Assembly (NCBI RefSeq): GCF_014202475.1
Contig: NZ_JACHGV010000010.1
Coordinates: forward strand, 1 to 64,000
Direction of reading: 5' to 3'
From: Streptomyces paradoxus
GTDB taxonomy: Bacteria; Actinomycetota; Actinomycetes; Streptomycetales; Streptomycetaceae
DNA: 64,000 nt
Shown: piece by piece, positions 9,558-18,348 of the stretch
Layout of the letters: each line of letters opens with the position of its first letter
How positions within the stretch are numbered: the stretch's first letter is position 1
The notes under the pieces: model-generated
Told to the model about the DNA's origin: nothing
The model's input: only the letters and a program-made list of their open reading frames with translations
The model's database searches: none
Position numbers and translations under genes: made by a program

Positions 9558-9761
9558 TGACTCCTTCTGCGGGACCGGGGGTCGCCCGGCCTGGGGAGGT
9601 GGAGGTGTTGCTGTGGGGTTCCTGTGGAGCAGTCGTGGGAAGCGTGGCAGGCGACCGCGCTTTCTGTCAGGAGCGCGTCAACACAATGGCCGGAAACGGT
9701 TCGTTGTCCGGAAGTTCATGTTCGCTATACGGACGCTTCCCGTCCTCCTTGAACCGCCGCC

Positions 9762-11648
9762 CTACGCCAGACTGTCCCGCCAGGCCCGGTGCAGATCCGC
9801 GAACCTGCCGGTGCCCGCGATGAGTTCGGCCGGTTCGCCGTCCTCCACGATGCGGCCGTGCTCCATCACCAGGACCCGGTCCGCGATCTCGACGGTCGAC
9901 AGCCGGTGCGCGATGACCACGGCCGTACGGCCCTTCAGCACCGTCGTCATGGCCCGCTGCACCGCACGCTCCCCGGGGATGTCCAGCGAGCTGGTCGCCT
10001 CGTCGAGGATCAGCACCGCCGGGTCGGCCAGCAACGCCCGGGCGAAGGCCACCAGTTGCCGCTGCCCGGCGGAGATGCGGCCGCCGCGCTTGCGGACGTC
10101 GGTGTCGTAGCCGTCGGGCAGGCCGCTGATGAAGTCGTGCGCGCCGATCTCCTTCGCCGCCTGCTCGATCTCCTCGCGGGTGGCGTCCGGGCGGCCGATC
10201 GCGATGTTGTCGGCGACCGTGCCGGAGAACAGGAACGCCTCCTGCGTCACCATGACCACCCCGCGCCGCAGCTCGGGCACGGCGAGGTCGCGCAGGTCGA
10301 CGCCGTCCAGCAGCACCCGGCCCCCGGAGGGGTCGTAGAACCGGGCCAGCAGCTTGGCCAGGGTCGACTTGCCGGCGCCCGTGGAACCGACGACCGCGAC
10401 CGTCTGCCCGGCCGGAAGGGTGAGGTCGAACGCGGGCAGCACCTCGCCGCCGGTGCGGTAGCCGAAGCGGACGCCGTCGAAGACCACTTCGCGGCCGGGG
10501 TGCTCGCCTTCGAGCGGCGGGAGCTGCCGGGGGGTGGCCGGCTCGGGGACCGACGGGGCCTGGGCGAGCAGGCCGGCGATCTTCTCCAGTGAGGCCGCCG
10601 CCGACTGGTAGGAGTTCAGGAACATCCCGAGCCGGTCGATGGGGTCGTACAGCCGCCGCAGGTACAGGACCGCGGCCGCCAGCACGCCGAGGGCCAGTGT
10701 GCCGTCCGCGACCCGGTAGCCGCCCCACAGCACGATCGACGCGACCGCCGTGTTGGCGACCAGCCGCGAGCCGGTGACGTAGCGGGCCATCTCCAGCAGC
10801 GCGTCGCCGTTGACCCGTTCGTGCCGGCTGTTGAGCACGCCGAAGTCCGCGTCGTTGGCGGCCTCGCGGCGGAAGGCGCGCACCGGCCGGATGCCGTTCA
10901 TCGTCTCGACGAACTTGACGATGACGGCCGCGATGGCGGTCGACCGCGCCCGGTACACCCGGGCCGCCCGCCGCCGGTACCACCGCACGAGCGCGTACAG
11001 CGGCACCAGGGACGCCACCGCCACGCCCCCGAGCCCCAGGTCGAGCCAGAGCAGCATCGCCGAGATGTAGACGAAGGAGAGGATGACCGTCACGAGCTCA
11101 TGGAGGCCCTCGTCCAGCAGTTCGCGCAGCGACTCCACGTCGGCCGTGGAGCGGGAGATGAGCCGGCCCGAGGTGTAGCGCTCGTGGAAGTCGACACTCA
11201 GCGCCTGTGCGTGGCGGAAGATCCGGCCGCGCAGGTCGAGCAGCACGTCCTGGCTGACCCGGGCCGCGGCGGCGACGAACGCGAACTGCAGCCCGCCCGC
11301 GGCCAGCGCACACCCCAGATAGCCGGCGCCCACCGCGATCAGCGGCCCGTGGTCCTGCGCCCGGAACGCCGGTACGGCACGGTCGATGGCGTACGCCACG
11401 AGCAGCGGGCCCGCCTGCACGACCGCCTGCTGGAGCAGCAGCAGGAGCGTGGTGACCGCGACCCGGGCCTTCATGGGCGAGAGCAGGGAGCGCAGCAGGG
11501 CCCCGGTGGCGCCCGGCGGAGTGGGCAGGACGTCCCGGTCGAAGGGGTCGCCGGTCGCGGCGGACGGGTCGTCGGGCCGATGGCCGGGCCGGTCGCCGGG
11601 TTTGTTGCCGGGTTTGTTGCCGGCCGGTGCGCCGGTGGCCGCCGTCAT
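9762..11648 (-). CDS. ABC exporter half-transporter, second subunit
   Basis: A 628-residue fused permease/ATPase of the multidrug/lipid exporter class (six-helix type I exporter fold, about residues 45-340, then an ATP-binding domain). Walker A is VGSTGAGKST, the signature is RISAGQRQL (not the canonical LSGGQ) and Walker B is AVLILDEATSSLD with the catalytic Glu present. The N-terminus is a polar repeat (GNKPGNKPGDRPGHRPDD). It starts inside the stop codon of the upstream subunit (ATGA overlap), so the two are translationally coupled and probably form a heterodimer. Substrate unknown. Confidence 0.9.
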   Translation of the reverse strand: MTAATGAPAGNKPGNKPGDRPGHRPDDPSAATGDPFDRDVLPTPPGATGALLRSLLSPMKARVAVTTLLLLLQQAVVQAGPLLVAYAIDRAVPAFRAQDHGPLIAVGAGYLGCALAAGGLQFAFVAAAARVSQDVLLDLRGRIFRHAQALSVDFHERYTSGRLISRSTADVESLRELLDEGLHELVTVILSFVYISAMLLWLDLGLGGVAVASLVPLYALVRWYRRRAARVYRARSTAIAAVIVKFVETMNGIRPVRAFRREAANDADFGVLNSRHERVNGDALLEMARYVTGSRLVANTAVASIVLWGGYRVADGTLALGVLAAAVLYLRRLYDPIDRLGMFLNSYQSAAASLEKIAGLLAQAPSVPEPATPRQLPPLEGEHPGREVVFDGVRFGYRTGGEVLPAFDLTLPAGQTVAVVGSTGAGKSTLAKLLARFYDPSGGRVLLDGVDLRDLAVPELRRGVVMVTQEAFLFSGTVADNIAIGRPDATREEIEQAAKEIGAHDFISGLPDGYDTDVRKRGGRISAGQRQLVAFARALLADPAVLILDEATSSLDIPGERAVQRAMTTVLKGRTAVVIAHRLSTVEIADRVLVMEHGRIVEDGEPAELIAGTGRFADLHRAWRDSLA

Positions 11649-13483
11649 CGTGCGCCCTCCTCTTCCCCTGACATCAGATGCGCGTACTCGGCGTTCGTGC
11701 GCAGCAGTTCGTGGTGGGTGCCGACCGCGGCGATCCGGCCGCCGGACAGCAGCGCGACGCGGTCGGCGAGCAGCACGGTGGAGGGGCGGTGCGCGACGAT
11801 CAGGGCGGTGGTGTCCGCGAGGACCTGGCGCAGGGCGGCCTCCACGGCGGCCTCGGTGTGCACGTCCAGGGCCGACAGCGGGTCGTCCAGGACGAGGAAC
11901 TCCGGCTGCGCGACGACGGCCCGGGCGAGCGCGAGGCGCTGGCGCTGGCCGCCGGAGAGGCTGAGGCCCTGCTCGCCCACCGGGGTGTCCGTCCCCTGGG
12001 GCAGGGAGTGCACGAAGCCCGCCTGGGCGACGGCCAGCGCACGCTCCAGGTCGGCGTGGCCGGCGGTGTCCCCGGCACCCATGAGAACGTTGTCGCCCAC
12101 CGACGCCGAGAACAGCGTGGGCTCCTCGAAGGCCACGGCGACCTTGGCGCGCAGGGCTTGTCTGGACAGGCCGGTGATGTCGGCGCCGTCGAGGGTGATC
12201 CGGCCCGAGGTCAGCTCGTACAGGCGGGGGATGAGCGCGGTGAGAGTCGTCTTGCCGCTGCCGGTGCCGCCGACCAGGGCCATGGACTCACCCGGCCGGA
12301 TGTGCAGGTCGATGTGCTGGAGGACGGGCGGGGTGTCGGGCGGAGCGTCGGGGTAGCGGAACGTGACGTCGTGGAAGCGGAGCCCTCGTTCCCGGACGCG
12401 CGCCGAGCCCGTGCCGGGGGCTGGGACAGCGGCGGAGACGGAGCCCGGGCCCGGGGTGGCGGCCGGGGCGCAGGCCCGCTCCGCGGCGCCCTCCACCTCC
12501 GCGTCCATCACCTCGAAGTACCGTTCCGTCGCCGTCGCCGCCTCCTGGCTCATCGCCAGCAGGAAGCCGATCGACTCCACCGGCCACCGCAGCGCCAGCG
12601 CCGTCGACAGGAACGCCACCAGCGTCCCCGCCGACAGAACACCGTCGGCCACCTGGACGACCCCCACCACCAGCGCCGCCCCGATCGCCACCTCCGGCAG
12701 CGTCACGATGACGCCCCAGATCGTCGCCAGCAGCCGCGCCTTGCGCAGTTCCGTGCCGCGCAGCGTCTTCGACAGGTCCCGGAACGCCCGCTCCTGGCTC
12801 CGGTGGCGGCCGAAGCCCTTGATGATGCGGATACCGAGCACACTCTCCTCGACGACCGTCGTCAGGTCGCCGACCTGGTCCTGGGCACGCCGGGCCAGCT
12901 TCGCGTAGCGCCTCTCGAAGATCAGGCAGGTGACCATGACGGGCACGGCGGGCCCGAGGATGACCAGCCCCAGCGTCCAGTCCTGGAGCAGCATGATGAT
13001 CACGCCGACGAGGATCGTCACCCCGTTGACCAGGAGGAACGTCAGCGGGAACGCGAGGAACATGCGCAGCAGCATCAGGTCCGTCGTCCCCCGGGACAGC
13101 AACTGCCCCGAGGCCCACCGGTCGTGGAAGGCCACCGGCAGCCGCTGGAGATGCCGGTACAGAGCCGCCCGCATCGACGCCTCGACGTGCGAGAGCGGCC
13201 GGGCCACCAGCCACCGGCGCAGCCCGAACAGCAAGGCCTCCGTGAAGCCGAGCAGCAGCAGGAACAGCGCGCCGAGCCACACCCCCGCCGGGTCCCGGTC
13301 GGCGATCGGCCCGTCCACCATCCACTTCAGGGCGAGCGGGATCACCAGGCCCACGCAGGAGGCCACGATCGCGACGAACGCGGCACTGACCAGCCGCGCC
13401 CGCACGGGCCGCACGTACGGCCACAGGCGCAGCAGCGTACGCACGGCGGAACGGTCCTGGGTGGGGGCTGGTGTCGTGGCCAT
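11645..13483 (-). CDS. ABC exporter half-transporter, first subunit (degenerate ATPase site)
   Basis: A 612-residue permease/ATPase fusion. The transmembrane domain covers about residues 30-310. A Pro/Ala-rich linker near residue 345 leads into the ATP-binding domain with Walker A VGGTGSGKTT, signature LSLSGGQRQRL and Walker B EFLVLDDPLSALD. The residue after the Walker B Asp is Asp rather than the catalytic Glu. With the altered signature in the partner, this is the pattern of a heterodimeric exporter with one degenerate and one competent ATP site. First gene of a two-gene operon, divergent from the beta-helix gene across about 200 bp. Confidence 0.9.
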   Translation of the reverse strand: MATTPAPTQDRSAVRTLLRLWPYVRPVRARLVSAAFVAIVASCVGLVIPLALKWMVDGPIADRDPAGVWLGALFLLLLGFTEALLFGLRRWLVARPLSHVEASMRAALYRHLQRLPVAFHDRWASGQLLSRGTTDLMLLRMFLAFPLTFLLVNGVTILVGVIIMLLQDWTLGLVILGPAVPVMVTCLIFERRYAKLARRAQDQVGDLTTVVEESVLGIRIIKGFGRHRSQERAFRDLSKTLRGTELRKARLLATIWGVIVTLPEVAIGAALVVGVVQVADGVLSAGTLVAFLSTALALRWPVESIGFLLAMSQEAATATERYFEVMDAEVEGAAERACAPAATPGPGSVSAAVPAPGTGSARVRERGLRFHDVTFRYPDAPPDTPPVLQHIDLHIRPGESMALVGGTGSGKTTLTALIPRLYELTSGRITLDGADITGLSRQALRAKVAVAFEEPTLFSASVGDNVLMGAGDTAGHADLERALAVAQAGFVHSLPQGTDTPVGEQGLSLSGGQRQRLALARAVVAQPEFLVLDDPLSALDVHTEAAVEAALRQVLADTTALIVAHRPSTVLLADRVALLSGGRIAAVGTHHELLRTNAEYAHLMSGEEEGAR

Positions 13484-13686
13484 CAGCAGCGAGCCTACGG
13501 ATCGCCACTGACACTGCCCACCGAGTTTCCGCCGGACCCGGATCGGCCGTTGGTCCTACGACCTGGGGGAATGTTCGACGGGTCGTACGGCCGCATCGTC
13601 CTGTCGTCCACGGCAGGCCCTGGGTGCCACGCCGCCGGATGGCCCATCCCACCGGTTCGCGACCTTTCGGCCCTAATCTGCGCAAT

Positions 13687-14793
13687 ATGAATAAATGCCA
13701 TATCGCACCTCTTGCATGCGCCGCGGCGCTGCTCGGGACGGGCCTCGGCGCCGCCGCGCCGACCGCCGCACACACGGTCCACCTCGTCAGACCGGGAGAG
13801 TCGATCCAGAAGGCGGTGGACTCCGCCCGGCCGGGTGACACCGTTCTGCTCGCCCGCGGCACCCACCGCGAGAGCGTCAGCGTGAGCACACCCGGACTCA
13901 CCCTGCGCGGCATGGGCCGCGGTACGGTGCTCCGGCCGCAGGCGGGCCCGGGCACCGCGACCGCACCCGACACCGCGACCGCACCCGACACCGGGAGCGC
14001 CGCCGGCAGCTGCGCCGCGGCCGGCAACGGCATCTGCGTCGAGGGCACGCGGGACCACAACGTGGACGGCGTCACCATCGCCTCCCTGACGGTGACCGGC
14101 TTCCGCAAGGCCGGCGTCTACGCCCACGAGGCCGACAGGCTGACCGTGCGGAACGTCGGCGCGGTCGGCAACGGGGTGTGGGGCATCGCCACGGAGCAGT
14201 CGGTCCGCGGGGTGTTCCGCGGCAACACCGCCCGGGACAACGGCGACGCGGGCCTGTTCCTCGCCAACACGGTCACGGCGGAGCAGGGTGCCATGGACAC
14301 CGGGGGAACGCTGGTCGAGCGCAACCGGCTGCAGGGCAACCGGATCGGCGTCACCGTCCGCCGGCTGCGCAACCTGACCCTCACCGACAACCACCTCACG
14401 GGCAACTGCGCGGGGGTGTTCGTCGTCGGCGACGAGAACAAGCCGAAGGCCGGCCTCGTGACCGTGCGCGAGAACCGCATCGAACGCAACAACAAGTCCT
14501 GCCCGAAGACCGCCCGGCTGGACGCCCTGCAGGGATCCGGCATCGTCCTCACGGGCACCGAGGACAACCTGGTCACCCGCAACGTGATCAGGGACAACGT
14601 CGGCACGTCGCCGCTGTCGGGCGGCATCGTCGTGTTCAAGAGCTTCGTCGGCACGCCCAGCGAGCGGAACCGGATCAGCCACAACCTGCTGCAGGGCAAC
14701 GCTCCGGCGGACCTGGTCAACACCGACCCCGGCCAGGGCAACACGTTCCAGGGCAACACCTGCCGGCTGTCCACGCCCGCCGGCCTGTGCTGA
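13687..14793 (+). CDS. Secreted right-handed beta-helix repeat protein
   Basis: A 368-residue exported protein. A signal peptide (to about residue 30, ending TAAHT) is followed by GESIQKAVDSARPGDTVLLARGTHRESV, the usual opening of the NosD/parallel beta-helix family. Repeated coils with Asn ladders follow (TVRENRIERNNKS, NLVTRNVIRDNVGTSP, ERNRISHNLLQGN). A short direct duplication encodes TATAPDTATAPDTGS near residue 95. Families with this fold bind or cleave polysaccharide; no specific catalytic residues can be assigned. The ATG at 13687 gives the signal peptide directly. The methyltransferase begins 39 bp downstream on the same strand, so the two may be cotranscribed. Confidence 0.85.
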   Translation: MNKCHIAPLACAAALLGTGLGAAAPTAAHTVHLVRPGESIQKAVDSARPGDTVLLARGTHRESVSVSTPGLTLRGMGRGTVLRPQAGPGTATAPDTATAPDTGSAAGSCAAAGNGICVEGTRDHNVDGVTIASLTVTGFRKAGVYAHEADRLTVRNVGAVGNGVWGIATEQSVRGVFRGNTARDNGDAGLFLANTVTAEQGAMDTGGTLVERNRLQGNRIGVTVRRLRNLTLTDNHLTGNCAGVFVVGDENKPKAGLVTVRENRIERNNKSCPKTARLDALQGSGIVLTGTEDNLVTRNVIRDNVGTSPLSGGIVVFKSFVGTPSERNRISHNLLQGNAPADLVNTDPGQGNTFQGNTCRLSTPAGLC

Positions 14794-14832
14794 CCCCCCA
14801 CCGTTGACGTGATCGAAACAGGAAGGCGGCAC

Positions 14833-15861
14833 ATGACGACCACCCATCCCGCACCTCCGCCGTCCATGCGGCTGCGGGAACTCGCCTTCGGGGCGGCATG
14901 TGCCGCCGCCCTGCGCGCGGCCGCCCGGCTGGGCGTCGCCGACGCCCTCGGTGACGACCCCATGGCCGTGGAGGACATCGCGGCCGCGGTGAAGACCGAA
15001 CCCGGACCGCTGCGACGGCTCCTGCGAGCCCTGTCCTGCCACGGCGTCTTCGCGGAACGCCCGGACGGGACCTTCGCGCACACCGACGTCTCCCGGCTGC
15101 TGCGCGAGGACGACCCCCACAGCCTGCGCGCCATCACGCTGTGGTGCACCGAGCCGTGGACCTGGGACGTCTGGCCGAAGCTGGACGAGGCGGTACGCAC
15201 CGGCCGGAACGTGGTGGAGGGCCTGTACGGCAAGGAGTTCTTCCCCTACCTCAACGAGGACGCCCCGGAGTCCGCCGACGTCTTCAACCGCGCCATGACG
15301 ACGTCCAGCCTGCAGTCCGCCCAGGACGTCGCGGAGTTCCTCGACCTGACCGGCCACACGTCGGTCGCGGACCTCGGCGGCGGCCAGGGGCACGTGGTGG
15401 CGAGCCTCCTGGACAAGTACCCCGCCCTGCACGGGACCCTGGTCGACCTGCCCAGGGTGGTGGAGAACGCCGTGCCGAGACTGCGCCCGGGCGGCGACCT
15501 CGCCCACCGGGCGCGCGTGGTGCCCTGCGACGTCCGGACGGCCGTACCGGTGAAGGCCGACGTCTACGTCATCAAGAACATCCTGGAATGGGACGACGAG
15601 AGCACCGCCCGCACGCTGCGCAACGTCCGCGAGGCCGGCGGACCGGGTACGCGGGTCGTGGTCATCGAGAACCTCGTCGACGACTCGCCCTCGATGCGGT
15701 TCAGCACCGCCATGGACCTGCTGCTGCTCCTCAACGTCGGCGGGGCGAAGCACACCACCCGGAGCATGCTGGACCGGCTGGCCGAGGCGGGTCTGGCCGT
15801 CGACGACGTCAGTCCGGTCAATCCCTATCTGCACGCGTTCGACTGCCGCGTCCCCGCCTGA
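14833..15861 (+). CDS. SAM-dependent O-methyltransferase (COMT/TcmO type)
   Basis: A 342-residue methyltransferase. The N-terminus is a winged-helix dimerisation domain (about residues 15-95: AAARLGVADALGDDPMAVEDIAAAV, LRRLLRALSCHGVF). The Rossmann domain has the SAM motif VADLGGGQGHVVASLLDKYP near residue 185, then GTLVDLPRVVENA, and YVIKNILEWDDE with the His of this family's usual HxxHD replaced by Asn/Leu. ATG at 14833 follows AGGAAGG; an earlier in-frame GTG lacks one. It is convergent with the whiE-type operon across a very strong hairpin and probably methylates the pigment polyketide or an intermediate; that role is inference from position. Confidence 0.85.
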   Translation: MTTTHPAPPPSMRLRELAFGAACAAALRAAARLGVADALGDDPMAVEDIAAAVKTEPGPLRRLLRALSCHGVFAERPDGTFAHTDVSRLLREDDPHSLRAITLWCTEPWTWDVWPKLDEAVRTGRNVVEGLYGKEFFPYLNEDAPESADVFNRAMTTSSLQSAQDVAEFLDLTGHTSVADLGGGQGHVVASLLDKYPALHGTLVDLPRVVENAVPRLRPGGDLAHRARVVPCDVRTAVPVKADVYVIKNILEWDDESTARTLRNVREAGGPGTRVVVIENLVDDSPSMRFSTAMDLLLLLNVGGAKHTTRSMLDRLAEAGLAVDDVSPVNPYLHAFDCRVPA

Positions 15862-15906
15862 CCGGGCCGCTTCCCGAGGGCCCCGGTGCTTCCGGGGCTC
15901 CGCCCC

Positions 15907-15968
15907 CCGGCAGGCCACCGGTCGCCGGGTCCGCGCTGTCGCGGACCCGGCGACCGGTGGCCTGCCGG
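15907..15968. terminator. Bidirectional terminator, perfect 29-bp stem
   Basis: 15907-15935 pairs perfectly with 15940-15968 around a 4-nt loop. It sits between the convergent methyltransferase stop (15861) and the cyclase stop (15974) and can terminate both transcripts. Confidence 0.9.
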
Positions 15969-15973
15969 CGAGG

Positions 15974-16306
15974 TCAGCCGGCCGGTTCGCGCTCCCAGAG
16001 GTAGAAGCGCTGCGCCATGGCGTCCTTCGGGGAGCGCCAGGTCTCGGGGTCGTACGCGCTGACGTACGCGGACAGCCGCTCGCTGACCTCCCGGAACTCG
16101 GGATGGCCGGTGATCCTGGCGATGGCCGGCCCGGGGTCGCGCTCGGCCTCGATCAGGTGCATGTACACATCGCCGAACTGGAAGAGGCTGCGCCGGGTCA
16201 CGCCGACGAGGTGCGGCAGCTCCCCCCGGTCGGACTCCTCGAACACCTTGGCGATGTCGGGCGCCGACCCGGGGGCCATCCGGGCGACGATCAGAGCTTG
16301 GTGCAT
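15974..16306 (-). CDS. TcmI-type polyketide cyclase (WhiE ORFVII-like)
   Basis: A 110-residue cyclase of the TcmI family, which closes the later rings of aromatic polyketides. The start MHQALIVARMAPGSAPDIAKVFEESDRGELPHLVGV and the segment RSLFQFGDVYMHLIEAERD are typical of the ferredoxin-like TcmI fold, as is the C-terminal MAQRFYLWE. It is last in the minus-strand pigment operon, 18 bp after the aromatase gene. Family and operon position match whiE ORFVII of S. coelicolor. Confidence 0.9.
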   Translation of the reverse strand: MHQALIVARMAPGSAPDIAKVFEESDRGELPHLVGVTRRSLFQFGDVYMHLIEAERDPGPAIARITGHPEFREVSERLSAYVSAYDPETWRSPKDAMAQRFYLWEREPAG

Positions 16307-16324
16307 GGGCGTTCTCCGTCCGGC

Positions 16325-16804
16325 TCAGTCGGTCGGACCGGCACTCGCACCGCGCTCCGCGGCGATCTTCTCGACGCGGTCGCGGATCAGGGCCATCTGT
16401 ACCTTGGAGTTCCGGTTGATGTTGTCCGTCATCCACTCGTCGTCGACCGGAGCGTCCGGCTTCATCGCGAAGTCCTGCGTCCAGACCATCCGCGTGCCGG
16501 CCGGGACCTCCTCGTACCGCCAGTGGATGTCCATGTGGTCGAAGGGACCCGTCTCGACCCGCCGGGCCTTGACGGTGAGCGTCTCGCGGTCCGGCTCGCG
16601 CTCGGAGACCCAGCTCCACACGGTGCCGTTCTCGTCCGGGTGCATCGTCAGCCGGAAGGTCGTCCTGTGGCCCTCCCGGGAGAGGATCTCGACGGAGGCG
16701 TACTCGCTGAACAGCCGCGGCCAGTTCTCCAGGTCGTTGGTCACCTCCCAGACCAGGTCCACGGGTGCGGCGATGGTGATCTCGTTCTGTGTGTGTCCGG
16801 TCAT
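16325..16804 (-). CDS. Aromatase/cyclase, SRPBCC fold (WhiE ORFVI-like)
   Basis: A 159-residue single-domain aromatase/cyclase of the START/SRPBCC superfamily, expected to direct first-ring cyclisation and aromatisation of the ACP-bound polyketide. Visible family features: HTQNEITIAAPVDLVWEVTNDLENWPRLFSEYASVEIL at the N-terminus and GTRMVWTQDFAMKPDAPVDDEWM near residue 115. The ATG at 16804 has GGCAGGAG upstream and nearly abuts the ACP stop. The upstream in-frame ATG would overlap the ACP gene and adds nothing conserved. Confidence 0.92.
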   Translation of the reverse strand: MTGHTQNEITIAAPVDLVWEVTNDLENWPRLFSEYASVEILSREGHRTTFRLTMHPDENGTVWSWVSEREPDRETLTVKARRVETGPFDHMDIHWRYEEVPAGTRMVWTQDFAMKPDAPVDDEWMTDNINRNSKVQMALIRDRVEKIAAERGASAGPTD

Positions 16805-16805
16805 G

Positions 16806-17060
16806 TCACGCTCCTGCCAGGAGGGCACCGTTGACGAGGTCGAGGAACTGCCGGGGCGTCTTGGAGCGTTCGGCGTCGGTCGGCATCGGAGTGCCGTACC
16901 GGTTCTCCAGCTCGCCCACGATGCCCAGCAGGCCCAGCGAGTCGACCCCGAGGCTCTCGAAGGCCGTCTCGTCGCGGCGGAGTTCCTCCGGGGCGACGGT
17001 GACGCCGGTGCACTTCTTCATGAGTTCGGACAGCTCTTCCACAGTGATGCGGTCAGTCAT
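16806..17060 (-). CDS. Type II PKS acyl carrier protein (WhiE ORFV-like)
   Basis: An 84-residue acyl carrier protein. Ser41 in LGVDSLGLL is the phosphopantetheine attachment site. The four-helix pattern and the C-terminal RSKTPRQFLDLVNGAL match spore-pigment and aromatic PKS carriers. It lies between the CLF gene (34 bp upstream) and the aromatase gene (about 1 nt downstream). Confidence 0.95.
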   Translation of the reverse strand: MTDRITVEELSELMKKCTGVTVAPEELRRDETAFESLGVDSLGLLGIVGELENRYGTPMPTDAERSKTPRQFLDLVNGALLAGA

Positions 17061-17094
17061 GCCATTTCCCTTCCTTGCCTGTTTCCACGGCGCC

Positions 17095-18348
17095 TCACGA
17101 CGAGGCGTCGGTGGCGCCGTGCCGCAGCACCAGCGCCGAGTTCGACCCCGTGAGTCCGCGGCTCAGCACCAGCGCCGTGCGTACCTCGGCGGTACGGGCC
17201 CGGCCTGTCACGAGGTCGAGGTCGTGGCAGATGTCGAAGACATTGGGGGTGGGCGGGATCAGACCGTGCTCCATCGAGAGCACCGCCGCCGCGGTGTCCA
17301 TCAGCGGCGCCGCGCAGTAGCCCCGGCCGATCCCGGTCTTCGGCGCGGTGACGGGCACCCGGGTGCCGTGGGCCCCGAGAGCATCGGCGATGGCCAGGGC
17401 CTCGGCCCGGTCCGCCTCCGGTACGCCGAGGGCGTCGGCGAACACCACGTCGATCTCCTCGGGGGCGCAGCCGGCCTCCGCCAGGGCGCCCCGGACGGCC
17501 TGGGCGAGTCCTTCCCGGGACTCCTCCCAGCGTGAGGCCCCTGTGAAGGTCGCCGCGTGCCCGGCCAGGTGGGCCCGCACGGGCGCGCCCCGCTCCCGGG
17601 CCGTGCCCTCCGCCTCCACCACGACCATGGCGCCGCCCTCCGCGGGCACGAACCCGCAGGCCGCGGACGTGAACGGGCGGTAGGCAACGGTCGGGTCGTC
17701 GACCGTGCTGAGTTCCGTGTAGCCGAGCTGGCAGACCATCGAGTAGGGCGCGATCGGCGCCTCGGTCGCCCCGGCCACGATCACATCGGTGCCGCGCCGT
17801 ACGGCTCGTGCCGCGTGGGCGAGGGCGTCCAGGCCGCCGGCCTCGTCGGCGGCGACGACCGAGCAGGGGCCCTTGAAGCCCCGGCGGATGGAGATCTGGC
17901 CGGTACTGGCGGCGTAGAACCAGGCGATGGACTGGTACGGGCCGACGAAACGACTGCCCTTGCCCCACAGCTGCTGGAGCTCGCGCTGTCCGAACTCGCC
18001 GCCGCCGGAACCGGCCGCGGTGACCACACCCACGGAGAACGGCACCTCGTCGGTCACGGACCGGGGGAGCCGGGCATCGTCCAGCGCCAGGTCGGCCGCG
18101 GCCATCGCGAAATGCGTGAACCGGTCGGTCTGCACCAGGAAGCGCTCCTCGATCGCCGCCGCCGGGTCGAAGTCGCGCACCTGGCCCGCCACCCGCAGCG
18201 GCAGATGCTCACAGCCCTCCCGGGTGACGCGGTCCAGGACGCTGATGCCCTCCTTGGTGGACTTCCAGAAGGACTCGGTACTGGATCCGTTGGGCGCGAC
18301 CACACCGATTCCCGTGACGGCCGCGCGCTGAGGACGAGGTTCGCTCAT
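17095..18348 (-). CDS. KS-beta / chain length factor (WhiE ORFIV-like)
   Basis: A 417-residue chain length factor, the catalytically altered partner of KS-alpha that helps set polyketide length. It begins RAAVTGIGVVAPNG and keeps the thiolase fold (AAGSGGGEFGQRELQ, FVPAEGGAMVVVE, TGIGRGYCAAPLMD). At the position of the ketosynthase nucleophile it reads ADEAGGLDAL, so residue 169 is Glu rather than Cys. Many CLFs have Gln here, which supports decarboxylative priming. It starts within the KS-alpha stop (ATGA overlap), consistent with stoichiometric coupling. Confidence 0.95.
   Translation of the reverse strand: MSEPRPQRAAVTGIGVVAPNGSSTESFWKSTKEGISVLDRVTREGCEHLPLRVAGQVRDFDPAAAIEERFLVQTDRFTHFAMAAADLALDDARLPRSVTDEVPFSVGVVTAAGSGGGEFGQRELQQLWGKGSRFVGPYQSIAWFYAASTGQISIRRGFKGPCSVVAADEAGGLDALAHAARAVRRGTDVIVAGATEAPIAPYSMVCQLGYTELSTVDDPTVAYRPFTSAACGFVPAEGGAMVVVEAEGTARERGAPVRAHLAGHAATFTGASRWEESREGLAQAVRGALAEAGCAPEEIDVVFADALGVPEADRAEALAIADALGAHGTRVPVTAPKTGIGRGYCAAPLMDTAAAVLSMEHGLIPPTPNVFDICHDLDLVTGRARTAEVRTALVLSRGLTGSNSALVLRHGATDASS

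Noticed and set aside
15564..15630. Possible inactivation of the methyltransferase from an altered HxxHD-like motif.
   Set aside because: The SAM-binding motif and overall length are intact. Bacterial members of this family vary at that motif, so this is not evidence of a pseudogene.
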